NCBI GenBank assembly: GCA_950022655.1
Contig: OX465579.1
Location: 140,563,118 to 140,627,117, forward strand
DNA length: 64,000 nt
Origin: Alentia gelatinosa
Lineage: Eukaryota; Annelida; Polychaeta; Phyllodocida; Polynoidae
Reading direction: 5' to 3'
Shown here: positions 1 through 26,983 of the stretch, in pieces
How positions within the stretch are numbered: the stretch's first letter is position 1
How the letters are laid out: every line of letters begins with the position of its first letter
Notes under the pieces: generated by a model
Database searches by the model: none
What the model was told of the DNA's origin: nothing
The model's input: only the letters and a program-made list of their open reading frames with translations
Made by a program: the position numbers and the translations under genes

Positions 1-14930
<14,930 letters not shown>

Positions 14931-17040
14931 TGTGCAAAACTTTGCTACTAGCAGCCTAGTCTAAATATCGCAGCGGAACCTGCCGTCCATGTAGCTCCCT
15001 ATCACTGATGCAGCAGACTGACATGTAATCCCATCATCGCCCAACTATAAAGTTATCTGAAGCTCATCACTCCGGTAACCGATGGCATAAATCAAGAGGC
15101 TTCAGTTGATGTACCTCTCTATCTTATCATGACTCTCATGATATGACATGTTTTATGAGATGAGATCGTGTAGCTTTTGGATTCAAATCTTTCGTTATCT
15201 GTTATGTGTAAGGGGACGCGGTTGGTATGTTTGTGTACATGTTCTGGATTATTGAATTTGTATAACGAACTTTATGTACTAGATTTATGACCAATGACTT
15301 AGAAGAGTAATGTAAAGGTTACAAAGGTAATAAGACCTAAATATTTTGATTGATCTTAAACAACTTGAATGTGCATGATTTTATTGTAGTGATGTGTTCG
15401 TAAAGCCTTTGTTTATATCACATATATCTGACTCCTTCATGGAATATCGTCTGCAGTTGAAGAGGAGTGTAACTGTCTTTGATAAATCTTGAATTAATGT
15501 CGTATGTCAGACAATATTTAGTGTGTTTGTGTCAAGTAATTTTACCCAGATCGAATCATGAAAGGTGATAGGCACAAGTGTCAAAATGGACAGGGAATAA
15601 GGGGCATGGATGAACGAAATAGACACCTTGAAATGTAACTATAATTGATCTATAAACTTCCTTTGTTAATTTCCGTGACGTTTATTGTGTACTGATTCGA
15701 CCATCAGAACTGGACTACTGCGGAGAATCAATTGACCATTTTTCTTAATTGGACTTCGAGCTGTTGGTGATCCCTGTAGAATTTAGATTATAACAGTTTC
15801 ATATGCTGATACTGACATATCTGAGTGCATATTGTTTAAATCGGTTTACTTCACTTCAGATGCTGGGGCTTCACTCCTCGTTGACACTACTTGAGGGAAC
15901 CTTATCTGAATTAGGATTATCAATCAGAAGTGGTCTGAGATCTGACACATGCTTCGCTCTCAGGGGTCTTATGTCACATTAACCTAACCAGCATGCCTCA
16001 CGTGGCCAAAGTTCAGATATAGATATGGTTAATTATTTCCTTTTTTCGCCACCGATTTGGTATCTTTATATACATCGAAATCAATTACCTAATCCGCTGT
16101 TACTATCTCTGAGTCCTGATAACTAACATCGTTGTCCGTACAGTCCTTTGATGTTACATTTGATTGACAAGTTTTGATCGAGTATATTGACAAAATGTGT
16201 CTTGCCCATGTATGTCGAACTGAGAATTACCAGATTGTAAGACAGAAATAAGATAAAACTATTGTGAGCTATATATAAGACACGGTAACTATTAAAGATC
16301 CAATTGCCAAGTTTGGTACTGATACAGTTATGCGTAATATTCTGACATGAATGACATACTTTTAAACAAGACCATGTCATTAATGCAATGAGTTATGCAA
16401 CTCCGTAAAAGGTTAATTACCGTGAAGTCAATCTCAATACACCTTATATATCTGCATTGTGTTGTTTTGTTTCGTGTTTTTTTTTGTCTACAAAGACTTT
16501 CTAACTTTTACAGATATGGATCAGGAGGGGTTAGTCCAAATGCATACGAGCGAATAGAGGGGTGGGGGCATCAAGGCTGACATATGCAACATAATGAAAA
16601 ATTGCGATGTTTTGCCTGATAAGTAGAGATATGTCAGCAGTTATATGTAAAGATATGTGGTATATAAATTGCATGGAATTGCAAGGAATCCACCAAAGTG
16701 CCTGTCCACCGGAATATCCGTCCATTTGACTGTTGACTTGTTTGGTTTTGGTTTTTTTAATTTGTATTATGCATAAAGAAAATAGTACAATCATGGCCTC
16801 TTCATTGCAGGTCTTACGGCCAGTCCAGCGAATGGCAACATATAGCTCCTGTCACATAACTAGACATGTAGTATTATACAAATATAAATTGGTGATGTTG
16901 ATGTTATGGTAAATGGGTTATGATTACTTAGAACATATACTCTGTCATATACAGCCTTAGATAAAGACTTTTGCTTTTATATGTTTTTGAATGGGTTTAT
17001 TGATCCATTTGGGATTTCCTTAGGCAGGGCATTCCAGGAT
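14931..17040. other. Intergenic, upstream of the GH31 gene
   Basis: The first ~60 bases upstream of the start codon should be 5' UTR and promoter, but no clear TATA box was identified. The rest is A+T-rich with only short chance reading frames. No gene, RNA or repeat was recognised. Confidence 0.5.
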
Positions 17041-17049
17041 GACGTGGTA

Positions 17050-18340
17050 CTTATAGCATATGTTCCACAAACCAGGTGAAAACGTTGTACACCAACCACA
17101 CAGCGTTTGCCAACAGATCTGGCTTAGAGCTGGTGACCACTTGCTTGGTGGAATAGGTGGGTTGGTGGAAAATCACGGTAAAAAAGACAATGTTGGCCGG
17201 CCAGGGAGAGTAGGTGCTTGATAGGACCTCAGCTGATAGGCTGGCCTATCATCAAAAGAATGCCTAGTTGGTGGAACACACGCTTTAGCAGTTATTCCAC
17301 CAAAAAGGTTCTCAGCAGGCGGGTTTTTGCCCTCTGGCCAACGTTTGCTGCTGGGGCCGGCCGCCCAGCCACCCCTAACCTCCTAAATTCTCCGAGCTGT
17401 TCCACCAAAGCCACCCTGAAGTGACCAACAGGCATATACAAGGCGCCAGGCGGGCGCCCTAAGAGCCGGCTAGTCCCCGGCGCTGTGATATAATCGCAGC
17501 AGACTTGTTGCTGACGTCTGGTGGACATTCCAGCACTAATGCACAAGCCCACTGTTCTATATTGATCCGATAGGTGGCGCGGCGAGCGGCGCTACACTAC
17601 GACACTCTGAAGCCGCGGAAAACTGTGTATCGAGCAGAGCAGTGTGCCACCATGCTTGGATTTGTACAGAAAAGGTCAGAGGACATCAAATATCAGTGAA
17701 ATATTACCGTTAATCGAACAATGAAGGTAAATAAAGATAAGACTTGATGTTATGAATGTGTATGGCACGCTATGGCGCTTTAATCCACTCCAAATTACTG
17801 CTACCATCTGAACTTTTGGTCTCCTTTCGTGGGAATACCCCACCCAGGCCTGCCAGATCCATGTTGACGGTGTGTGGCGTAGTATATTCAGGCTAGCGGT
17901 CAAAGCGGACCCCTGGAATAGCTCTCGGTGTGCTCTTGGCGTTACTCTCGGTGTAGCTCTTGGCACGCCAACCGGCCTGCCGGGGGCTTAAAATCAAATG
18001 AAACAGTTTTCCGCCGGCTGTGCAATGTGGGGGAGGTTGCGTCCATAACGCCCGGCTACCGGGCTGGCCTCCTCTGTGGTTCTCACTATATTTTGGTGGA
18101 ACACCTCCAAAATGGGGTATTGGCCCCGGCTGGCAGCCGGCGAACACCAACAGCCCAGCCGATTCTGCCCGGCGACAGGGTTTTGGAGGCACAGGCATGG
18201 GCCGGTGGTCGCCGGGGGCCGGTCGTGAGGGGCCTATGAGCTATCATGAGCTGTTACACCAAGCAGATTATTGCTCCCGGCGGGAGATTTGGGCCAGTTA
18301 TTGCCGCTGAACACCAATAGGCGACCACAAGGCACCCGGC
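17050..18340. mobile_element. Inverted-repeat element, copy 1, containing a conserved ~220-bp core
   Basis: This GC-richer island is full of TTGGTGGAA / TTCCACCAA motifs in both orientations, and a left part (near 17075-17110) resembles the left end of the element at 24850. Its centre, 17564-17780, matches 25367-25585 in reverse orientation over about 220 bases, while the flanking arms differ between copies. No reading frame of note. Outer borders are approximate because no clean target duplication was found. Confidence 0.65.
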
Positions 18341-18404
18341 CTTGCGATGTGTCGGTGAAATAGCCGCTTTATAGAGTGGACTACATATAGAAATGATGTT
18401 CTCA

Positions 18405-18765
18405 GTCACTGTCTGCCCACCTGACAAACTGCACAACTTACTACTTGAGTGCGGCCTGCCAGCCTGTTCTATTGGTTGCCCACTACCTGACTGCCCATCT
18501 ACTTAACTAATGTCTCTGCTGACTACCTACACACCTGGCAAAACTTGTGCATCGTCTGCCCACTCAACTGCCTGGCCAATTAATTACCACCCTACCTGTC
18601 TCCCCTCCCCCAACCCACCCAATTACCTGTAATACCCATGTTACTATCTCTCTGTCTGCTTACCATCTTACTGCCTGTCTACCTTACTGCATGACAACCA
18701 GCCTTCCAGCCAGCCCATTTGACTATCCATCTATCTCAATACCTACCTAGATAACGTATCGTATT
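18405..18765. repeat. Degenerate pyrimidine-rich array (ACTGCCTGNCTACC-like), left part
   Basis: About 360 bases of loosely repeated CTGCC / CTGACT / CTACC words with many C and few G. The same type of sequence resumes at about 21110-21330, beyond the retrotransposon, so one array was split by insertion. No coding capacity is apparent. Confidence 0.6.
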
Positions 18766-18769
18766 CGCA

Positions 18770-21100
18770 ACCAAGAAAAAAATTAAAGATAAACCACACA
18801 CAAAAAGGATCCATTGCAGGAATTATAAAAAAAACAGATGTGAAAAAATGGGAAATATTTTAAGCAATCTAAGGTATAACACTAAAGATATGGATGCAAA
18901 CAAAATGTGGAACGAATACGAAAATAAAATAGCAGAATACTTGAATGAACATGCACCCTTAAGAGAAAAAAATGGATAAATATCATAGTTTACCTTGGTT
19001 CACCAAAAAGATCAAGCACAAAATAAACCTAAATAACACACAGGTACGTAGTATCCTGAAGAAAAAGGAGATTAACGCCGATGATTTAAAGGGGCTAAAA
19101 CAAGAGATAAGAAAGAAATCAAAAGAGATCTCGAAACTTATATGAGTAGCAAAAAGAGCATATATCAAGCAAAAATTAGAAGAGCATAAACTAAACCCAA
19201 GGGAATACTGGAGGGAAATGAACAATTTCATTAAACCAGGCGATGGTAAGCAGATAGTTTGTCTCCAAGATGACAGTGGGAAGCAACTACCTTTGAAAGA
19301 CTGCGCCGAACACATAAATAACTACTTTTGTAGCATAGGTGCGAAACTAAACAACAAACTGGATGATGGCTATCAACTTCAGTTTGTGCCTAGACACAAC
19401 ACATGGATAGGTATAGACAAAACAGAGTTAGATGTACCAAAAGATAGAATATCAAAATTAATCGATTCAATTGAAACACATAAGTCCTTTGGAATATACG
19501 CTCTAAACTGTAAGTTTCTCAAGGGAGTTATCCATGAAAGTACCGATTTCTTTATCGACATAATAAGGAAATGTATCAAAGAAAACACATTCCCCACAAA
19601 GTGGAAACAAGGTAGGATTGCCCCGCTGCCTAAGCAAGGGAAGCTGGAACTAGTAAGCAATTGGCGACCTGTGTGTGTTTTACCAGTGTGTGGAAAAAAT
19701 TTTGGAAAAAATAATTCATGAGCATGTATACAAAGAATTAGAAAATAAGGAATTCTTTAATAAAGCACAATTCGGTTTTAGAAAACAACGCGGTACGGGG
19801 GGAGCAGTACTCCAATTAACAAAATGGTTATGCGAATCTGAAAATAAAAAAGAAACATCTATAGCTGCCTATATTGATATCAAGAAGGCGTTCGATTGCC
19901 TAAACCATAGCCTTCTTCTATTTAAATTATCGGAAGCTGGGGTGAGCTGGGAGCTATTGAAATGGTTCGAAAGTTACCTTGCAAACAGAGAAATCCACAC
20001 AGAATATGGTTACCATAGTTCCACGAAAAGAGTCGTCAATTGCGGAGTGCCTCAGGGCTCAATTTTCGGCCCGTTATTGTTAATCATTTATGTTAATGAT
20101 TTGCCTGATGTGATCACGAATTGTAGAAGTTTGATGTACGCAGATGACCTTGTATTAGTGAGTTCGCACAAAAACTTGAAAGAAGCGGAAGCAAATCTGC
20201 AGAAAGATTTATCAAATATTTGGACGATATTGTACTACAAACTAAGAGTTGCATGAACTATCTTGGTGCCCAGATCGACGAGAGTCTATCATTTGATAAA
20301 CATACTCAAGAGTTAATCAAAAAGTTAAACACTAAATTATACCTATTCAGGAAAATAAGGAACCTACTAGATGAAAGAACTGCTGTACAAATAGCTAAAA
20401 CGTGTCTACTACCACTCAGTGACCACTGTTCGTTTCTGGCGAACAGCACCACGAGCAAATTAAAGCAAAAATTGAACAGAACCATATTTCAAATAATGAG
20501 AGCAGCCGTCAGAAGGAAGCAAGACCAACCCGACCATATCATCAGTAATAACAGGTTACTCGAAATATTCAAAACTCAGCACCCGGATAAAAGGAGAGAT
20601 ATGCTACTGCTTGGATTGATCCGAAGCCTGATTAGGACCAACATCATAGACTTACCTAACAAGAGTTAAAAAGAACAACCCGGGCCGACATCAAGAAGAA
20701 CATCAGACTAGAGAAACCACGAAAGGAGAAATTTAAGCATTCTCCATTCTATAGAGGCTCCATAGTCTGGAATTCCCTAACTTTAAAAACGCAAACAACA
20801 GAGTCGAAAAGTCAATTTAAAAATGAGGTGAAAATATTACTCATAGATTGATCGAACACGAGATAAAACTGCTAGTATCAACACTGAAATAAAACCAAAA
20901 CATCTGTACCCGCCGTTGTATGACATATGTGATATGTACTGTTATATATTGACTTATTATCCTTCATATATGTTCATTGTATATTTCATCACATGTCCGG
21001 ATGGGGTTTTTGTTATACATACAACAAAACGATCTGATGTATGGAAGAACAATGTGAACACGTTGAGAACATCCATAAAGATCATAAAAAAAAATAATAA
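18770..21100 (+). mobile_element. Non-LTR retrotransposon fragment, frameshifted (reverse transcriptase)
   Basis: A decayed LINE, probably Jockey/CR1-like. Linker sequence before the RT is recognisable from about 18880 (LPWFTKKI near 18990). The RT follows with FGFRK, DIKKAFDCLNH, GVPQGS (20044-20061) and the catalytic YADD (20137-20148). Three frames are used in turn (19218-19721, 19675-20256, 20220-20669), so at least two frameshifts occur. The stretch between YADD and the NYLG motif is shorter than usual, suggesting a deletion. The C-terminal YRGSIVWNSL motif and a stop lie near 20750-20850, and an A-run at 21086-21094 marks the 3' end. The endonuclease part is missing, so the copy is 5'-truncated and inactive. 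Confidence 0.9.
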
Positions 21101-21109
21101 TGACTGTCT

Positions 21110-21330
21110 TGATAACTGCCCCCGCTAATCACCTATATGACTGATCATCTACTGAATACCCCACATGCAGGACTGCATATTGATATGACTGCCCACTTCT
21201 TGTGTTTGACCATATCCTGGCCGGTATTTGACCAGTCATGTCGATGAGTATTGGGGTAGGTGGGTAGTGATGTGAGTTGGCAGACAGTTGGTAGCCCGGA
21301 GCCCATCTAGCGTCGTACATGAAGACCCTT
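21110..21330. repeat. Degenerate pyrimidine-rich array, right part
   Basis: ACTGCCC-type words resume directly after the A-rich end of the retrotransposon and match in style the sequence left of it. This supports insertion of the LINE into a pre-existing array. Confidence 0.5.
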
Positions 21331-22265
21331 TTCTGTAAGCCATAGAGACCCAGGGACGATGTGGATCAACTTTTTTCAACACTTATGGACGACCTTGTTA
21401 GGCTTGTACTTTCAAGTTATAGACGACTAATATACTTTATCCTACCCCTAATAAAACGCCAGTGGTTTAATATTTGATCACTATATTCCGGTAATCGTGC
21501 AGTAAAGTGTTATTTATTGCGATGTCACATATATGCAGTCTATGAATTGTTGACGACCTTTGGCCTTACTTGGCTGGCCTGCCTGCAGAGCGCCTGTTTG
21601 GTGAATCAGCCGCTTTACTTGGTACCGCAAAATTCACTTACTCGAGCAACTTATTTAAACTAAAGATGGCTAATTACCACTAATATCTGGGTATCGGTGA
21701 GTGTTCATATATTTCCTATTATCCTAAAGTCGTGGAAACTGAAGTACTAAACTGTATTCGAGTTAGTAGTTTAGCATTAATGAGAAATACAATTATATAG
21801 AGAAACTGACAGACATGTAGAGTAGAGATATTACCTCGCTATTCCATTCCCTACTTGGAGTAGCTGTATGAACCGACGTTCTCGCGTTCTTTAATGTTGA
21901 CAATGCATCATCCTAATACCCAAGCTGATACTTCTATCATTAAATTGGGAAAGACTGTGCTAAATATTGTGTTGAGTATGGGTGGCCGTGCCAGTGGTGG
22001 TGTGACGTGGAAGAGGGCCTCTCGTCCATAGTACTCCGGAGTGTGTCCCTCTGGTGGGTGTGCAGGTAACGGCAGCGGCCAGCTCCTCCAGTGGATGCCC
22101 ACTGCCCACTCGGGGAGGTGAGGCTACGCTGGGAGGGGCTGTTGGCGCACCGTGAGAGGGCCCTCACCGGAGAGGGCCCTCGAGAGGGCATCCACCAGAA
22201 AGGATCCTCCAGTGGATGTGCCCCGGAGTACAGGCCTCTGGAGGGATCCCACGAGACCCTTGACC

Positions 22266-22288
22266 TGACGTCACGGGCGCCTATATAA
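22266..22288 (+). promoter_or_regulatory. LTR promoter: CRE site plus TATA box
   Basis: A perfect palindromic CRE, TGACGTCA, lies at 22266-22273, followed by TATATAA at 22282-22288. The pair is well placed to drive transcription from the solo LTR toward the right. Activity is inferred, not shown. Confidence 0.65.
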
Positions 22289-22463
22289 GGAGGGCCTGTG
22301 AACGTCTGGGGGGGCATTTGGATGATCCAGCTCAACGAGTGCGGACGTCTCCACACCACCTTGGTTGAGACTACCCAGAAACCCACCTCTTCCTGAGTCT
22401 CAGCTTACCTAGCTTAGCATAGGGAACCTCAGACTGCTTTAGCTGGTGTGAGTAGGCTTGCCG

Positions 22464-22469
22464 AATAAA
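22464..22469 (+). terminator. Poly(A) signal inside the solo LTR
   Basis: AATAAA lies 176 bases after the end of the TATA box, in the position expected at the R/U5 part of an LTR. Confidence 0.6.
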
Positions 22470-22527
22470 ACCCTTGGAGTTAACCTTGTGCAACTGTACT
22501 TAACGCATTGTGTCATCGCTACAATAT

Positions 22528-23234
22528 CATCTCACCTCTAAAATCAACTATTTCAACTAACCAAACAAGCGAGAACTCTGATTTGTAATAACATGTATGC
22601 GGTATCTTAAATGTTGAAAAACTGTTGTGCACTCATGTGTTTTATACAATAATCGCACTTCTAAGAGAAAAGAAAGAACTTAATACCATTATTCAAGTAC
22701 CTACTGCAGACATTGGTAATAATTAATGAACTGACACCTTATATAAAGAAAGGCCCATATTGAGACTAATAACTATGATACTAATATCTACCCATGAACA
22801 AGCGCTATCAGTACCAACTCGGTAGACATGTGTGTTAGTTGTGCAAAGGCCAGGGTGTTTAAAAAAAGAATTTAGACTGAAACAATGCAACAGATCAACA
22901 GATAATTCGATTAGAATATCACTCGATGCGACTGAGGATATGATATTGTTTATTGGTAATAATTATCCCTGAACATTTAGATTTTCGTAAATATTTTACA
23001 CCATGTAAAGGGAAACGCGCTACAGTAGCCTAATCTATAGAATGCATTTTGAGTATATATGTATATTTTCCACAGCCGTGGCGTATTGAATTTCAGATGA
23101 CGTCATACTCATATGGATTTGCCTAGTCTATTCTAATTATTGTGAAATTGTGATGATATCTAATGTCATAAAAAGTAATGACTTCTTTGACCAAAACGAG
23201 TTGCTTTCTGTATTTATCTCACCCCTGTATACAC
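22528..23234. other. Intergenic, no feature seen
   Basis: A+T-rich sequence between the solo LTR and a MITE. No long reading frame and no recognised repeat. Confidence 0.5.
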
Positions 23235-23237
23235 TAA

Positions 23238-23517
23238 GGCTGCGTCCACCCACTACGATCGAATCGCAGACCTCCCGATATGGCACCGATACAAAATGTC
23301 AAAATCGGTGCCATATCGGGAAGGTGCAAAATCGTAGACATATGTCTAGACATGCCAATCCACCATGCATTGTATGGGGGTTTTATCGGTGCCTAATCGC
23401 AAAAACGTGGTCAACTGCCCCGATATTAGGTAACCTTCCGACGCGATTTTGATTTGTTATCGGGAGGTGCATCGTAGGGCATATCGGTGCCATATCGTAG
23501 TAGGTGGACGCCGGGCC
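23238..23517. mobile_element. Harbinger-like MITE, copy 2 (280 bp)
   Basis: Same family and orientation as 5215-5477. The termini are GGCTGCGTCCACC and the inverted GGTGGACGCCGGGCC, flanked by TAA on both sides (23235-23237, 23518-23520). It contains an inner inverted repeat around CGATATGGCACCGAT / ATCGGTGCCATATCG. Both copies share the CTGCCCCG-TATTAGGT-ACCTTCCGACG interior. Confidence 0.87.
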
Positions 23518-23520
23518 TAA

Positions 23521-24845
23521 TAGAATGGACAACACACAGGATATAGACCATGGAGAACGGACTGCAATACTCGTAGGGGCATGGAGAACGAGTTCCCAAT
23601 GTTATGCCTATGGACATTTATTCCAGGGGTGAGATCAAGATATTTGCAGGCTAAGATAAGATCAGAAACTCAAGTTAGTCTAAGTCCCAGTTCACTATAT
23701 CGTTTGTTAAAAGCGCTTTGACCAAACTCGTTGGTGAATAGGGACACATACCAAACACTCATCAATTTCTTTCTAATCTTAGCGAACAAACTTAAATGTT
23801 ATTAAACGATAACCCTTGTATCAGGTACAGAAAGGGATGTTCATCTACTACCCTAGATTGCCAGCTGAGTAGTCAGGGAGCAGTTGGGTTTGTTAGAAAG
23901 AAGGGATTTGAACACGAGTGTGCAAAGCAGGCGCGCGTCCCTGTGCGTTCGCTTTATTATCCGCCTCCCCATCTGGCGGTAAATTGTGGAGTTATATTAG
24001 TGTCGAAGAAGTCCACTAGATGGACAACAAATACAGCAGCATTTACTCGTATTATCGCCCTATTCATGCTTCACATATGGAAATGGTTGCGTCAGATGGG
24101 ATGTGATTTAAGTTGCTGCTTGACGTTTTCCTATACATACATTCAATATTCCATTTTATGAAAGGTATGTATCTATACGTCATCTCTGTTTAAGATAGTG
24201 ATGCCTACAAGTGAAATCAAACACATGTCAAAGCTGACAAAGTTTCTGGTACCCGGTACCAGCTTTCCCTTAAAACGAGTCTGACAGTGACTCTGGATGG
24301 AGTGTATTCTCTAGACCAGTCTGTTTCATTTTCATAATGACATAGTTTATATTTCAATAATGTTGATATTCATTGTCTGATGATTTCTGTTTTTTTGTTC
24401 TGATCTTGAAAAGAAAAGGCACGTTGTCATTACTATGCTCCAAGCTGTTTGTATCAGACTAGAGTCTGAGTCAATAAACATTATCATTGTTGAAATGATT
24501 TATTAGTATTGATATTTGATACTATTAGTTGCACTTGACATAGTCAATTGTCACTGATTTTTCAGCAAGTGTGAAGAGGGGGAAACAATAGCTTTGAATT
24601 TTAATATATTTCACTGGTTGGCATTTTGCTTGATGCTATCACTCTTCAAGCATTTGAATGTGCCTGTATGATGAACCTCAAAACCACACCAAGTATCATA
24701 TTTGAAAGTTTTATGACATCACACACCGCCTTGCTATGAACATGGAAGTGGAGAATCACAAAAGTGGCCGCAGGAAAGGCTTTGTGCTGGACTTTGATAC
24801 TGGCTGGCAAAACTCACATCAGGCTATGATCAGTGTGTGCCCAAA
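23521..24845. other. Intergenic, no feature seen
   Basis: No gene or repeat recognised. A short palindrome GGTACCCGGTACC lies near 24249. The reading frames here are short and without family resemblance. Confidence 0.45.
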
Positions 24846-24849
24846 TTAA

Positions 24850-25836
24850 GGGGGTATTCCACCAACAAGACAAAAACGTTGTACAGCGCCCGTATGGCGG
24901 TTGCTTGGGTTGCTGGCATATCTGCTCAATTTTAAATCATCTGTCGGGTTGGTGGAAGCACACACCAGACGTTTCAGCAGACGTCGGCTCTCCTGCCAGA
25001 CGTTTCAAGACGTCTGTTGGAGGATATTGGGAGTCGTTGGAGTGTCGCTTCACGGTTGCTGAGCGTCTGGCAGAAGAGCCAGTTGAGATGCGCTTCCACC
25101 AACTAGATTTTTTCAGGCGATATCCCAACCGATACTCCAATAACCCTCCAAGAGACGGAATTTGCCCATATAGCGAAAAACTGATCGATGAGATTTTTAT
25201 CGGCTGGAATTGAGCATCTGGCCAATGCATTTGAAGAGTGCGACACCCGCCCGCGGGTTCTGCCGGGACCCGTGGCGAGGAATCACCGCCAACAGATCGC
25301 GAGCGATACCAGCGATACCCGTAGCCGCGAACTGACATCAAAAATTCCGACACTTTCGGCAGAATTCTAGCACCATAGCGTGACATACATATTCATAACA
25401 TCAATCCTTATCTTTATTTACCTTCATTGTGCGATTAAATGTGTAATTCCTCGGTTATTTGACATTTTCTCACCGTTCCCTTACAAAACCCAACACGCCG
25501 ACACACTGCTCCGCTCGATACGTGGCTTTCGCGGGTTCAGAGCGTCGTAGTGTATCGCCGCACGCCGCGCCGCCTATCGGGGAACTCGATTACTACGTAA
25601 AAGTGCGGCTAACGTCCACCAGTCAGCGCCACGGCAGGGGCGTCGGCTAGGATCTGCTGGAACTTTGAACCCACCAGACGCTCGTATGGCGTCCAAATGA
25701 ACGTCTGTTGGGGGTTTCGGTGGAGCAGTGATGCATTTTGAGGCCATTTTTCCAGACGTTTCAACCGACGTCGGCTGAAAGGTCGGCTGGAACGTCTGTT
25801 GATGTTGAAAAAGTGGTTGTTTGGTGGAATACCGCC
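24850..25836. mobile_element. Inverted-repeat element, copy 2 (987 bp), possibly piggyBac-type
   Basis: The ends are GGGGGTATTCCACC and the inverted GGTGGAATACCGCC. The left flank is TTAA (24846-24849) and the right is TTTA (25837-25840), so the target may have been TTAA with one later mutation. The interior has sub-terminal AGACGT/ACGTCT words in both orientations. A core at 25367-25585 is the reverse complement of the core of the 17.05-18.34 kb element. No protein is encoded. Confidence 0.75.
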
Positions 25837-25840
25837 TTTA

Positions 25841-26972
25841 CATTTGCAATGGCTCTGACAGTTGAAATAAGGTAAATATCTCAATGTTTTTGAGGTACTG
25901 GGGTACCGGGTATATATATAGTAATGAGAAAAATATAAACCTTAGTTCATAATCTTCTAATACCTCACCTCTATTCCCTGATGTTTAAAACTCAGTCTAA
26001 AGACCTCATTTTAATCATCTGGGGAACACAGGTTCACAGATATTGGATGATTACCGGGTAAGCCACAGGAATACAATTTTATCATAATCTGCAATATGCT
26101 AGCTGGAGCTCCTCAATGTAATAAGACAAAGGTCTCTTATAATAGCAGCAGCATGTAGAAATGCTATTTAATAATATGATGCCTATAACTGGGAAAAGCT
26201 ACTTGGTGAAGGCAAGCTTGGCGTACTGTCGGTAGAAGTACCGTACTGTCTATGTATACTTGTGTTACTATTGGTTGTGAATAGTAAGCTAAATGAATGA
26301 CTCCAAGGCTTTGTCCCATTACAAGCTTTATTGCTGGTGTAACTGCAATGTGCTACACTGTTCGGACTGATGAGAATTCATCAAAATGAGGATAATATAT
26401 GCTGGCTCCGTGTTTACCGTGTGAGGGTAACCATGTTGATACTAACCAAGGGGTCGCCTCCAGCGGCACGTTACATAGAGCTTTTTCAGTATACCAAGGG
26501 GGATGCAACTTTTTTTCTTTGGTATATCTAAGGGGGGGGCACTTTTTTTTACCATTCAGTATTTCGAAAACTGTGCCCACCCCCACTGCCATAATTAATG
26601 AGCACTCCCTTCAGAGATGTCAGTTTGATGTCAGCAGAAAAAAGAAAATCCTATCCAAGCCTAACTGCCTCTGTATTTTATGTGTGAACTCTCAATTTAA
26701 GTTAACTATATTATTCCGATTAGCTAGGTGAGGTTCATTACTTCTTATATCATAAAGTACCATAAGTAATATATAAGATTATTGTTTTTTCTACTTCTTA
26801 TAAAAGTGCATTAGTTAATGTGTAATTTTGTTAAATTGTTGATTGTGGCATTGCTCCTTGTATATTATATTGTAATTGTAATGTAGCGACGGTATGATTT
26901 AGCATACCCCAATTTCTATATGATTACTCGAATCATTTTGTTCACAAAAAGAGTACTTCTTTCTTCTCACAG
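25841..26972. other. Upstream region of EIF2B3
   Basis: No gene seen. An AG acceptor at 26971-26972 (CTCACAG) precedes the EIF2B3 start by 11 bases, so the 5' UTR probably contains an intron and the true promoter may lie within this stretch. A convincing promoter motif was not found. Confidence 0.4.
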
Positions 26973-26983
26973 AAAATACCACA

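Larger units (their letters stand above)
21968..22523 (+). mobile_element. Solo LTR of an LTR retrotransposon (556 bp)
   Basis: The segment starts TGTGTTGAG and ends GCTACA, and is flanked by the 4-bp direct repeat ATAT (21964-21967, 22524-22527). It has the internal order of an LTR: a GC-rich U3, a TATA box at 22282-22288 and AATAAA at 22464-22469. No matching second LTR or internal gag-pol region is seen in the window, so it looks like a recombined solo copy. U3 contains the direct repeat GAGAGGGCCCTC (twice around 22155-22185) and CTCCAGTGGATG (twice). The superfamily, probably Ty3-like, is inferred only from the LTR form. Confidence 0.8.

Noticed and set aside
21968..22523. Full endogenous retrovirus or complete LTR retrotransposon
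   Set aside because: Only one LTR is present, flanked by its own short target duplication. No gag, pol or env reading frames adjoin it.
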